From DASSWG01 sp035705295 (GTDB lineage Bacteria > Bacteroidota > Bacteroidia > Flavobacteriales > Flavobacteriaceae), in NCBI GenBank assembly GCA_035705295.1, contig DASSWG010000016.1:1-51806 (forward strand): a stretch of DNA of 51,806 nucleotides, in the 5' to 3' direction. The notes beneath the pieces are model-generated. The model saw only the letters and a program-made list of their open reading frames with translations, did no database searches and was not told the origin of the DNA. Shown in pieces: positions 40,786 to 48,959 of the stretch (position 1 is its first letter; each line of letters starts with the position of its first letter). The translations under genes were made by a program, and so were the position numbers.

Positions 40786-40849
40786 GCCCAGTCACCCCGT
40801 CACCCCGTCACCCAATCGCCCAGTCGCCCAGTCACCCAATCGCCACGTC
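40786..40849. repeat. eight 8-bp tandem units
   Basis: Eight consecutive octamers of the pattern (A/G)CCC(C/A)(G/A)TC: GCCCAGTC, ACCCCGTC (twice), ACCCAATC, GCCCAGTC (twice), ACCCAATC, and a variant GCCACGTC. They end 6 bp before the parS-like palindrome at 40856. Confidence 0.88.
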
Positions 40850-40855
40850 CCAAAA

Positions 40856-40871
40856 TGTTCCACGTGGAACA
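40856..40871. other. parS-like palindrome, site 1
   Basis: TGTTCCACGTGGAACA, a perfect 16-bp palindrome that fits the bacterial parS consensus TGTTNCACGTGNAACA bound by ParB/Spo0J. It lies 9 bp after the mnmG stop. Confidence 0.8.
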
Positions 40872-40880
40872 ATTCGATAA

Positions 40881-42752
40881 TTACCGTCCCAAATACACCA
40901 ATAAAACAGAAATATCACTAGGGCTGACTCCACTTACACGTGAAGCTTGTGAAACGGTGACCGGTTGAATTTTGTTTAGTTTTTGACGGGCTTCCATCGA
41001 CATAGATTTGATGTTGGAATAATCGAAATTCGCGGGAATCTTTAGATCTTCCAAACGGTTCAGCTTGTCGGCATTTTGTTTTTCTTTTTCGATATAGCCG
41101 GAATATTTTACTTGGATTTCAGCTTGCTCCAAGACTTCTTCGTCCAAATTGTTGGCTTGGATATATTTTTCAACCGCCTCGAATTTTCGCACATCTTCCA
41201 TGGAAATGTTCGGTCGTGCGAACAACTTGAACATTTTTCCGCTCTGTGAAACCGGAGCCGAGTTTTTTGCTTCCAACACCGGATTTGCTTCTTCCGGGCT
41301 GATGCTGGTTGCTTTGAAAAAATCGACGAATGCTTCAGAGGCATTTCGCTTTTCTTCCATTCTTTGCAAACGTTTTTCCGATGCCAAACCTAATTGATGG
41401 GATTTTTCCGTCAGGCGAAAATCGGCATTGTCCTGACGTAACAAGGTGCGATATTCGGCCCGCGAAGTAAACATTCGGTAGGGTTCTTCCGTTCCTTTGG
41501 TGATCAAGTCGTCGATCAAAACCCCGATGTAGGCTTCGTTGCGTTGTAAAATAAATTCTGGCTTTTCTTGCACTTTCGAGGCGGCGTTTATTCCGGCCAT
41601 CAATCCTTGCGACGCAGCTTCTTCATAGCCGGTGGTGCCGTTTATTTGCCCGGCGAAAAACAATCCATCCACCAATTTGGTTTCCAAAGTGTGCTTCAAT
41701 TGTGTCGGTGGAAAATAGTCGTATTCGATCGCATATCCGGGGCGAAAAAATTTCACGTTTTCAAAACCTTCCACCGATTTTAAAGCCTGGTATTGCACAT
41801 CTTCAGGAAGCGAGGTGGAAAACCCGTTCACGTAATATTCAACGGTGTTCCATCCTTCAGGCTCCACGAATAATTGATGTCGGTCTTTGTCCGCAAACCG
41901 GTTGATTTTGTCCTCAATGCTCGGACAATAACGCGGGCCAACACTTTTGATGCGGCCATTGAACATCGGCGATCGGTCGAAACCTTCGCGCAACAAATCG
42001 TGCACTTCGAGCGACGTGTAGGTCATATGGCAAGACCTTTGTTTTTCCAATGGCTTGGTAACATCGAGGTAAGAAAATTTTTGAGGGTGTTCGTCGCCGG
42101 GTTGTTCCGTCATTTTCGAAAAATCGAGCGAACGCCCATCCACGCGTGGCGGGGTACCGGTTTTCATTCGGCCCGATTCAAAACCGATCGCGTTCAGTTC
42201 GGCAGTGATTCCGGTTGCGGCGCGCTCCCCCGCTCTTCCGCCTCCGAAGTTTTTTTCACCGATATGAATCAATCCATTCAAAAATGTTCCATTGGTCAAC
42301 ACCACGGTTTTTGCTTTTACCTCGATTCCGAGCGAGGTTTTTACACCGATAATTTGATGGTTTTTCACGATCAATCCCGCAACCATTTCTTGATAAAAAT
42401 CAAGGTTTTCGGTTTTTTCGAGCATTAGGCGCCAATCTTCCGCAAAACGCATGCGGTCGCTTTGCACGCGAGGGCTCCACATCGCCGGCCCTTTGGATTT
42501 GTTCAGCATTTTGAATTGAATGGCGCTGGTGTCGCTCACAATTCCGCTGTAACCGCCCATGGCGTCGATTTCGCGCACAATTTGTCCTTTTGCAATTCCG
42601 CCCATGGCCGGGTTGCACGACATTTGCGCGATATTTTGCAAATTCATGGTGATCAGCAAGGTTTGGCAGCCCATATTTGCTGCTGCTGCTGCCGCTTCGC
42701 TCCCGGCGTGGCCGCCGCCGACCACGATGACGTCGTATTGTTTGTTGAACAT
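40881..42752 (-). CDS. mnmG: tRNA uridine 5-carboxymethylaminomethyl modification enzyme MnmG
   Basis: A 623-residue FAD protein that, with MnmE, modifies the wobble uridine of some tRNAs. FAD-binding motif VVGGGHAGSEAAAAAANMG opens the protein; PAMGGIAKGQIVREIDAMGG, GTFLNGLIHIGEKNFGGGRA and NGTTGYEEAASQGLMAGINA are GidA signatures. The C-terminal ending SGVSPSDISVLLVYLGR is typical. It lies between the two parS-like palindromes, fitting its usual proximity to the replication origin. Confidence 0.98.
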   Translation of the reverse strand: MFNKQYDVIVVGGGHAGSEAAAAAANMGCQTLLITMNLQNIAQMSCNPAMGGIAKGQIVREIDAMGGYSGIVSDTSAIQFKMLNKSKGPAMWSPRVQSDRMRFAEDWRLMLEKTENLDFYQEMVAGLIVKNHQIIGVKTSLGIEVKAKTVVLTNGTFLNGLIHIGEKNFGGGRAGERAATGITAELNAIGFESGRMKTGTPPRVDGRSLDFSKMTEQPGDEHPQKFSYLDVTKPLEKQRSCHMTYTSLEVHDLLREGFDRSPMFNGRIKSVGPRYCPSIEDKINRFADKDRHQLFVEPEGWNTVEYYVNGFSTSLPEDVQYQALKSVEGFENVKFFRPGYAIEYDYFPPTQLKHTLETKLVDGLFFAGQINGTTGYEEAASQGLMAGINAASKVQEKPEFILQRNEAYIGVLIDDLITKGTEEPYRMFTSRAEYRTLLRQDNADFRLTEKSHQLGLASEKRLQRMEEKRNASEAFVDFFKATSISPEEANPVLEAKNSAPVSQSGKMFKLFARPNISMEDVRKFEAVEKYIQANNLDEEVLEQAEIQVKYSGYIEKEKQNADKLNRLEDLKIPANFDYSNIKSMSMEARQKLNKIQPVTVSQASRVSGVSPSDISVLLVYLGR

Positions 42753-42794
42753 TGTTTACTTTTTTTGGGGTCGAAAAAACCCTATGATTTTATG

Positions 42795-42816
42795 GAGGCG
42801 CAAAATATTGCGCCTC
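42795..42816. repeat. hairpin between ybeY and mnmG
   Basis: GAGGCGCAA-AATA-TTGCGCCTC, a perfect 9-bp stem with 4-base loop ending at the ybeY stop codon. It may be a terminator-like or dispersed repeat. Confidence 0.75.
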
Positions 42817-43265
42817 TACGAAGATGGTTTTTTCGGGGATTGTTCCACGTGGAACAATTGCAATTTTTCGTCTTCTTTTTGCCGCATTTTTTCTTTTTCT
42901 TCGGTGGTTTTGTCTTTGTAACCACACAGATGCAAAACACCATGCACCATTACCCGGCGCAATTCGTTTTCAAATGATGTGTCGTATTTTTCGGCGTTTT
43001 CTTTCACCCGCTCCGTACTGATGTATATTTCGCCTTGCAGGGTGTTTCCAAAAGAATAATCGAAACTGATAATGTCCGTAAAGGTGTCGTGCTGCAAATA
43101 TTCTTGGTTCAAATTCAGCAAAAAAGCATCGTCACAAAAAACAAACCCGATTTCACCCAAGGTTTTGTTTTCGTATTCAATTGTGGAAAGCAGCCAGTTT
43201 CGAACATTTTTTTCTTGCTGTAATTCAAATTCGTTTGCTGAAGAAAATACTATTTTTTCGGACAT
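42816..43265 (-). CDS. ybeY: endoribonuclease YbeY (rRNA maturation)
   Basis: A 149-residue metallo-RNase needed for 16S rRNA 3' maturation and 70S quality control. Zinc motif: HGVLHLCGYKDK, where the canonical third His (HGxLHLxGYDH) is replaced by Asp/Lys as in some other Bacteroidota. ATG at 43265 shares one base with the stop of the upstream gene (TGATG), indicating coupled translation. Its last codons (LFHVEQ) contain the palindrome at 42841. Confidence 0.93.
   Translation of the reverse strand: MSEKIVFSSANEFELQQEKNVRNWLLSTIEYENKTLGEIGFVFCDDAFLLNLNQEYLQHDTFTDIISFDYSFGNTLQGEIYISTERVKENAEKYDTSFENELRRVMVHGVLHLCGYKDKTTEEKEKMRQKEDEKLQLFHVEQSPKKPSS
42841..42856. other. parS-like palindrome, site 2 (within ybeY)
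   Basis: A second exact TGTTCCACGTGGAACA, nearly 2 kb from site 1, lying in the coding sequence of ybeY. Flanking bases differ from site 1 except for the following ATT. Confidence 0.8.
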
Positions 43266-46200
43266 CAATCTTTGTTTTCTTGAAAATACTCCTCCACCAA
43301 TTCTTGGTAATTTTGCCGCAAAGGTAAGCGTTGGCGATTTAAAATTTCAGTAGTGTTGAAATATTCTTTTGCTTTCAAAAGATTGGCTTTGGAAGTGTTT
43401 TCAAACGTGTCGAAATTGGTGGAAGATTGCCGCTTGTTATCTTTTCCTTGTTTGTAGGTTGCTTTCTCCAATTTCATCAATTGATGTTGCAGCGCCATGA
43501 TTTTTTGCAAAGTCTGTTCGTTGAAACCTTTTAGCAACAGTTCATTTTCAATTTGTTCCATTTGCTTGGCGAGTTGTTTGGCGTCGCGGCCCAAACCCAA
43601 TTGGCGGATTTTGTCTTCCAAGGCCTTTCGCAATAGTTGTTGTTGTTTGTAAATTTCGTACAATTCACCACTCATTCCCTCTTGTCCTTTGCCGTTTTTT
43701 CCATCTTTATTTCCGGGTTTGCTTCCATTGTTTCCGTTTCCGTTTCCGTTTCCACTTTTTCCTTGTTTGCCGTTTCCATTTTTTCCCTTGTTTCCTTCTC
43801 CGGTTTCGCCTTTTTTACCTTGTCCCGATTTTCCTTTTTGCATTCCTTGCTTCATTTTTTCACCGAGTTGCCCTTGTTTTTTAATGATATCCGGCAATTG
43901 AAATCCACGGCCTTGCCCTTTTTTTCCTTTGCCCATTCCCATGCCTTTCATTTGCATCTGCATTTGGCTCAAGGCCCGATCCAGCATCAATGCTAAATCG
44001 TTTGCTCCGGTTATTGTATATTGCTGACTACCAACAGCTTGCCTAATTTGGTTTTCTGCCAAGCGCTCAATTGATTTATCGATGTTGAACGCAACATCCG
44101 TCAATTTTTCGGTGATTTTCCCGGAAATCATCGGGTTGCGCAAAGCCAACGCGAACAAGCTGTCGTCCACGTGTTCAAAGTTGGTGCGCAATTGATTTTG
44201 GCGCTTTAGTTTTTCGACATAAACGGGGTTTCGTTCTTGGATTTTTTGAAAATCTTCCATCAGGTTTTCTTGTTGAAAGGAAAAAGTAATCAGGTTGTCC
44301 AAAATTTGGCGCAGCATTTCCGCATCTTCCTGCATTCCTTTTGAAGAGGCCATCATCATTTGCGATTGCATTTGCTGTCCTAATTTTTTCATTTTTTCTG
44401 CTGCGTTTTGTTGCTGTTTTTGCGCGGCGGATTTACTTTTTTGTTGTTGGTTTTTGTTTTCGGATTGCTCGGATTGTTGCAATTTTTCACCGGCCTGTTT
44501 CTGTGCTTCCGAAATTTCTTGTTCTTTTTGCTTCTCTATTCCCAATTCCATGGGCTTTTTCAAGCCTTGGTTTTCCTTTTTCAACGCATCCATTTCCTTT
44601 TTGAGCGCGTCGAATTTTTTGGTGAGCGAATCTTGGGCGGCTTTGGTATTCTCCTCCCCTTTTTGCGAGAGTTCTTCTTGTTTTTTCGCCAAACGTTGCA
44701 AATCATCTGCGATTTTTTGGGCTTTTTGCTCTACGTAGTAACGTTTGGTGAGCTCCAATAACTGTTCTAAATTTTTCTGTTGATTGATGTTTTGTTTCGC
44801 CAGCTCTTCCAACTCTTTGCCCAAATTTTCTTTGTTGATTTTTTTGGCGTATTCTTCCAGTTTCTTCAAAAGCTCCTCATTTTCTTTTAGCTTTTTTTCG
44901 TTGCGCTCCAAACGCTCCTGCAACTCTTTTTTATACGGGTCTTCTTGTTCGGGTTGAAATTCTTCGAGGTTATTTTGAAGCTTTTTGTTATAATCGAGCA
45001 TCATTTCGCGTTGCTTTTTTTGACGCTCCAAAAAGTTTTCCAATTTTTTCCGATCCGTGTAGCTCCACTGTTTTTGTTCTTTTTGCATGCGGTTCAGCTC
45101 CGAAATTTCCTGCTCGGACTCTTCCAGTTTTTCCAAGGATTTGTCCATTCCTTGAAGGGCGTTTTTCTGGTTTTCGAGCAGTTTTGCCTCTTTTTCGGCA
45201 TCGGACAATTTTCGAAAGGAAAAAAGTTCGCTTTTGGCTTTTTTTGCACCGTGAATGCCGTCGTTGTCGAACACCTGAAAATAAAATTCATAGGCCGTTC
45301 CTTTTTCCAATTGCAAGGTGTCGGGAAAAGCATACAAAAACTCATCAAAAGTGGAAGTTGAAACAGCGACCGGCTTCTTCTTTTTTGCTTTTGGGGTTTT
45401 GATCGGATAATAGACCAATTCCAGTTTTGTAAGTCCATAATCGTCCGAAACTTTTCCGTGGAAATACATGCTTTTGTGATCCAACGAATCGATTTTCATC
45501 ATTAGTTCGATTGTCGGAAACTCGTCCTTGATGGCCGTCAAGGAATAGGAAAGTTTTTCATAATCGCGCACCGCTTCGTTGGAAGTGGATATTTGATAAG
45601 CGGTGTTTCGATAAATGCGTTGTTGAAAACGAAAATTGTCGCCGTTTTTCTCGAATAATTGGGTGGTATCCTGCAACCGCAATTCCACTTTTTGGGTAGA
45701 ACGGGTCGTTAATTTCCAGGTAATTTGGGTTCCTTCCGGAAAAACCGCATTGCCGGAACCTTTGATGGTTTCGTCATTTTTTAAGGTGTAGGCGGGATAA
45801 TCCAACTGCATTTCAAAATCCAACAAAGTCGGCACTTCCACCATTTTCAGTTTATAATTTCTGGAACGCACTTCGTTGGCGCTCAAATAAAAAGAAACAG
45901 GATCAGTGATTTTTTCGAACGAATATTCAAAAACCCCCGGCGAAATAGGCTTTAAAAAATAGGTTTCTTCATTGAAGTGAATGGAAACATCTTCGGGCAC
46001 CACCTTTCCTTTGGTGAAAATTTTCAAGGTGAAGGCTTCGTTTTGTTTGGCATGCAAATTTTCGTTGCCAATCAAAAACCGAAACGGCGCCGGCGGTTCG
46101 TAGGCTTTTTCATAATGAACTATGCGTTTGTAACTGTCGGAAAACAAGGTGCTTTTTCCTGAAATATAAATCGTCAAAATCACCAAAATTGGAACGATGG

Positions 46201-46666
46201 CATATTTCACATATTTTAAATTTCCTTTGAAATCGACTGCAAAATGGAACGGAACGGGTTTTAATTCCGCTGCTTTTTGATCGATTCCGGCCAACAGCAA
46301 ATCGGAATTTTCGTTTTGTTGCTTCAATTGCAAAACGTTCAACAATTTGTCGTTCACTTCCGGAAAATGGTTCCCGATGATCGTTGAAGCGGCTTCATAA
46401 TCGATGCCTTTGGAAAGTTTAAAAAGCCGGAAAATCGGCAGCAACACGAACTGGAACAACAGCCCGATTTCCACGATGATGAACGACCAGAACAAAATCG
46501 TTCGGCCGGTTTTTCCCAACCAAAAAAAGTACTCCAAAAACACCAACAGCAAAAAATAAAGCAAACCAGTGGCGAAAAACAAAATTGCGCCTTTGATGAG
46601 CTCGTTGGTATAGTATTTTCTAATAAACGCCTCTAATTTGGCGCAAATAAGTTCGTAATTGTTCAT
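43265..46666 (-). CDS. DUF4175 family membrane protein
   Basis: The protein is 1133 residues from ATG at 46666 (MNNYELICAKLEAFIRKYY); an in-frame GTG four codons upstream is possible. Three membrane helices lie near the N-terminus (GAILFFATGLLYFLLLVFLE region, FIIVEIGLLFQFVLLPIF, and one near 165). They are followed by beta-rich ectodomains and an extended Lys/Gln/Glu coiled coil. Near residues 970-1010 is a low-complexity Gly-Asn-Lys run encoded by repeats. Matches DUF4175, common in Bacteroidota next to ybeY/mnmG; function unknown, probably a cell-envelope protein. Confidence 0.85.
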   Translation of the reverse strand: MNNYELICAKLEAFIRKYYTNELIKGAILFFATGLLYFLLLVFLEYFFWLGKTGRTILFWSFIIVEIGLLFQFVLLPIFRLFKLSKGIDYEAASTIIGNHFPEVNDKLLNVLQLKQQNENSDLLLAGIDQKAAELKPVPFHFAVDFKGNLKYVKYAIVPILVILTIYISGKSTLFSDSYKRIVHYEKAYEPPAPFRFLIGNENLHAKQNEAFTLKIFTKGKVVPEDVSIHFNEETYFLKPISPGVFEYSFEKITDPVSFYLSANEVRSRNYKLKMVEVPTLLDFEMQLDYPAYTLKNDETIKGSGNAVFPEGTQITWKLTTRSTQKVELRLQDTTQLFEKNGDNFRFQQRIYRNTAYQISTSNEAVRDYEKLSYSLTAIKDEFPTIELMMKIDSLDHKSMYFHGKVSDDYGLTKLELVYYPIKTPKAKKKKPVAVSTSTFDEFLYAFPDTLQLEKGTAYEFYFQVFDNDGIHGAKKAKSELFSFRKLSDAEKEAKLLENQKNALQGMDKSLEKLEESEQEISELNRMQKEQKQWSYTDRKKLENFLERQKKQREMMLDYNKKLQNNLEEFQPEQEDPYKKELQERLERNEKKLKENEELLKKLEEYAKKINKENLGKELEELAKQNINQQKNLEQLLELTKRYYVEQKAQKIADDLQRLAKKQEELSQKGEENTKAAQDSLTKKFDALKKEMDALKKENQGLKKPMELGIEKQKEQEISEAQKQAGEKLQQSEQSENKNQQQKSKSAAQKQQQNAAEKMKKLGQQMQSQMMMASSKGMQEDAEMLRQILDNLITFSFQQENLMEDFQKIQERNPVYVEKLKRQNQLRTNFEHVDDSLFALALRNPMISGKITEKLTDVAFNIDKSIERLAENQIRQAVGSQQYTITGANDLALMLDRALSQMQMQMKGMGMGKGKKGQGRGFQLPDIIKKQGQLGEKMKQGMQKGKSGQGKKGETGEGNKGKNGNGKQGKSGNGNGNGNNGSKPGNKDGKNGKGQEGMSGELYEIYKQQQLLRKALEDKIRQLGLGRDAKQLAKQMEQIENELLLKGFNEQTLQKIMALQHQLMKLEKATYKQGKDNKRQSSTNFDTFENTSKANLLKAKEYFNTTEILNRQRLPLRQNYQELVEEYFQENKD
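43731..43753. repeat. hexamer microsatellite in the DUF4175 gene
   Basis: TTTCCG repeats almost four times, encoding the Gly-Asn run on the minus strand. The unit of six keeps the frame. Confidence 0.7.
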
Positions 46667-46745
46667 GGGTTTTGGCACTTTCGCTATAACCTTGAAAGGT
46701 ACGGATTATCACTGTCAACTCAAAAACTTGGAAAAAGAGCCGTTC

Positions 46746-48902
46746 TTATTCCTTGACAATTTTCAAGGTTTGAGAACTTGTTCCGGCGAAAATTTGAACA
46801 AAGTAAACCCCATTTGCAACGGCTTCAAAATCAAAACTTGTTTGAAGACTATTGATTTCCGCTTTTTTCAACACCAATTTCCCGGTAATATCGTAAACTT
46901 CTAGCGAAGTTACTGGTGTTTTTGATTCAATGTGAACCAAGGAACTGCTGGGATTTGGGTATATTTTCACCTTAAACGAAGCAGAAAAATCAGATGTGGA
47001 AAGAGCAGCACAAGTGATGGAAGCTTTCCAGCCCGCTTCGTTCACATACGTGTCCGAGGTGAATTCAACAGTGATCGCCCCCGTGGGGTTGGTGGAGGTA
47101 AAGGGTCCCGGAATAGTATTGCCACTAAGGTTTTCTCCTTTTGTAAATACCGGGGAATTACTATTTTCCCCATCGTAAATGCTCATAAAATCGTAGTTCA
47201 ATTCCAAGTCGAATTCAGTAAAAGTCAAGGTTGTTTGTCCATTTGTCGCGCTCGGATAAAAAGTTTTGACAAGCGTTTGCTCATCTCCATAATCCCCGTT
47301 TACCCCGCCGGTGTCCACAAATTCCACGCCGTTGCAATAATCTGCATCGGTCAATAACAGCCGTGAAACGGATATTCCCAAAGAACCCGAAACACAATTG
47401 TTTTCGGCTTCCAACAAATAATATGTGTTGGGGGACAAATTGGAAACCGTAAAAGAATTGGAGGCGATGGTGTTCCAATTGGATGGTGAAGAACCGTACG
47501 GATAGAACCGATAATCCCAACTTGTGGAAATATTATCAACGATGGTCACGGTTGCGGACGTGTTCGAAACTTTTGTGAAAGTAAGATCGGAAATGGTCGC
47601 TGTACACGAATTGATACAATCCGTACCGAGACAAAACTTGGAATCGACCGAATTTCGGATGAGAGCTCCGGGTTGGGGTCCAAAACCATTTGCAAAATTG
47701 ATTCCCACGTTTGAAACCAAATGACAATAGCTCATAATGGTCCCGCTCATTGGAAGTGGGGCATTGCAACCTTCATCGTGCCCGGCATCGGGTCCACAGC
47801 CGTCAATGGCGGTGTTGTTGCCGTTCCAAGCACAGGCGTGGGTATGGGGCGAACCCATGGCATGTCCCATTTCGTGGGTCATGGCCATAATTGTCCAAGA
47901 ATAAACAGGGACGTCTTGATAAAATTGGTTAATTCCCGAATAGGCATACCGCAGGGAACCGCACAAAGAATTGAGATACGCAACACTTGTGGTGGAGGGC
48001 GAATTTACCAAATGTCCCAAATCCCCATCAAAAGAAGGGCGGAAATTCCTAAAATAGGCAAGATTGTCGGAATACCCATAAACATAAGGATCCGGCGACG
48101 TCCAGATTAAAATATTGCTCAAGGCTGTTTGGATGTTGTCGTTTGCGTACAAAGTTGCAATGTTGTTGTGAACAGCGGTGATCCAATTCACAGTGGCAGT
48201 TGTGCTTTGTCCGTTGTCCACAAAAGGTTGATAGGCAATTTCGTAATAAATCCGGACACAGTTGGTGGTCATTGTTTTTCCGGTGCTGTTTTCACCCACC
48301 GAAAATTGCCGCTCTTGATTTTCCGGCAATTTGTCTGTTGCACAATGGAACGGGTTGGGTTTTGCCAACGTGTGATCGGTGTACGAAATATAATCGCTCG
48401 AATTTTTTACTTTTCCCACTACCACATTTCCTGTCCCCAAAGCTGCAGCGACCCCAACCACCTCATTTTCAAAAAAGCTAAAAGCCACCACGGATCGCGG
48501 GTCTCCTTTGATAATTCCACGATAATAAATGCCCGGTTTGTAATTCAATTTTTCGTTGTTTTCATTGACCACTTCGAAGCTTTCCGTAAAAATTTCTTTT
48601 TTGAACAATTCCACCGTAATGTTGGATTTTTTGTAGGGAAACGAAATTTCAATGGTTTCGGGCTTGTTGTTCAGAAGCCGTTTCAATTCGGGGAAATCCA
48701 AGGTTAAAACCACGGCATCTTTTGCCGCAATCCTGTATAGAGCCGTTTTTTCTTCAGAAGGATTTATTGAAAATAGCTGGTATTGCTCAAATTTTTCGTT
48801 GTTTTGATGGTGTTCCGAAACTTTTTCGGCGAGGCGGTTTTCTTGTTGGCCGAAAAGCGACAAGCTGAAAAACAGCAAAAAAATGGAATAAATGTGTTTC
48901 AT
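46746..48902 (-). CDS. secreted M12-type zinc metalloprotease with CUB and T9SS sorting domain
   Basis: The protein is 718 residues from ATG at 48902, where a signal peptide begins (MKHIYSIFLLFFSLSLFGQQ). The zinc-binding motif HEMGHAMGSPH (about 339-349) is of the HExxHxxGxxH metzincin type, followed by a Cys-rich segment. Next come a fibronectin-like segment, a CUB-like domain (YCNGVEFVDTGGVNGDYGDE) and a C-terminal type-IX sorting domain (VKIYPNPSSSLVHIESK, LEVYDITGKLVLKK). It is thus predicted to be exported by T9SS and to act outside the cell. A -7 box lies 19 bp upstream. Confidence 0.92.
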   Translation of the reverse strand: MKHIYSIFLLFFSLSLFGQQENRLAEKVSEHHQNNEKFEQYQLFSINPSEEKTALYRIAAKDAVVLTLDFPELKRLLNNKPETIEISFPYKKSNITVELFKKEIFTESFEVVNENNEKLNYKPGIYYRGIIKGDPRSVVAFSFFENEVVGVAAALGTGNVVVGKVKNSSDYISYTDHTLAKPNPFHCATDKLPENQERQFSVGENSTGKTMTTNCVRIYYEIAYQPFVDNGQSTTATVNWITAVHNNIATLYANDNIQTALSNILIWTSPDPYVYGYSDNLAYFRNFRPSFDGDLGHLVNSPSTTSVAYLNSLCGSLRYAYSGINQFYQDVPVYSWTIMAMTHEMGHAMGSPHTHACAWNGNNTAIDGCGPDAGHDEGCNAPLPMSGTIMSYCHLVSNVGINFANGFGPQPGALIRNSVDSKFCLGTDCINSCTATISDLTFTKVSNTSATVTIVDNISTSWDYRFYPYGSSPSNWNTIASNSFTVSNLSPNTYYLLEAENNCVSGSLGISVSRLLLTDADYCNGVEFVDTGGVNGDYGDEQTLVKTFYPSATNGQTTLTFTEFDLELNYDFMSIYDGENSNSPVFTKGENLSGNTIPGPFTSTNPTGAITVEFTSDTYVNEAGWKASITCAALSTSDFSASFKVKIYPNPSSSLVHIESKTPVTSLEVYDITGKLVLKKAEINSLQTSFDFEAVANGVYFVQIFAGTSSQTLKIVKE

Positions 48903-48920
48903 AATAAAAAGAAATTCAGG

Positions 48921-48928
48921 CAAATATA
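48921..48928 (-). promoter_or_regulatory. TAnnTTTG -7 box before the M12 protease
   Basis: TATATTTG on the minus strand, an exact match to the -7 consensus, 19 bp before the ATG. Confidence 0.55.
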
Positions 48929-48959
48929 GGTTAAAAGCGGATAAATTTGGAAGCAAATT

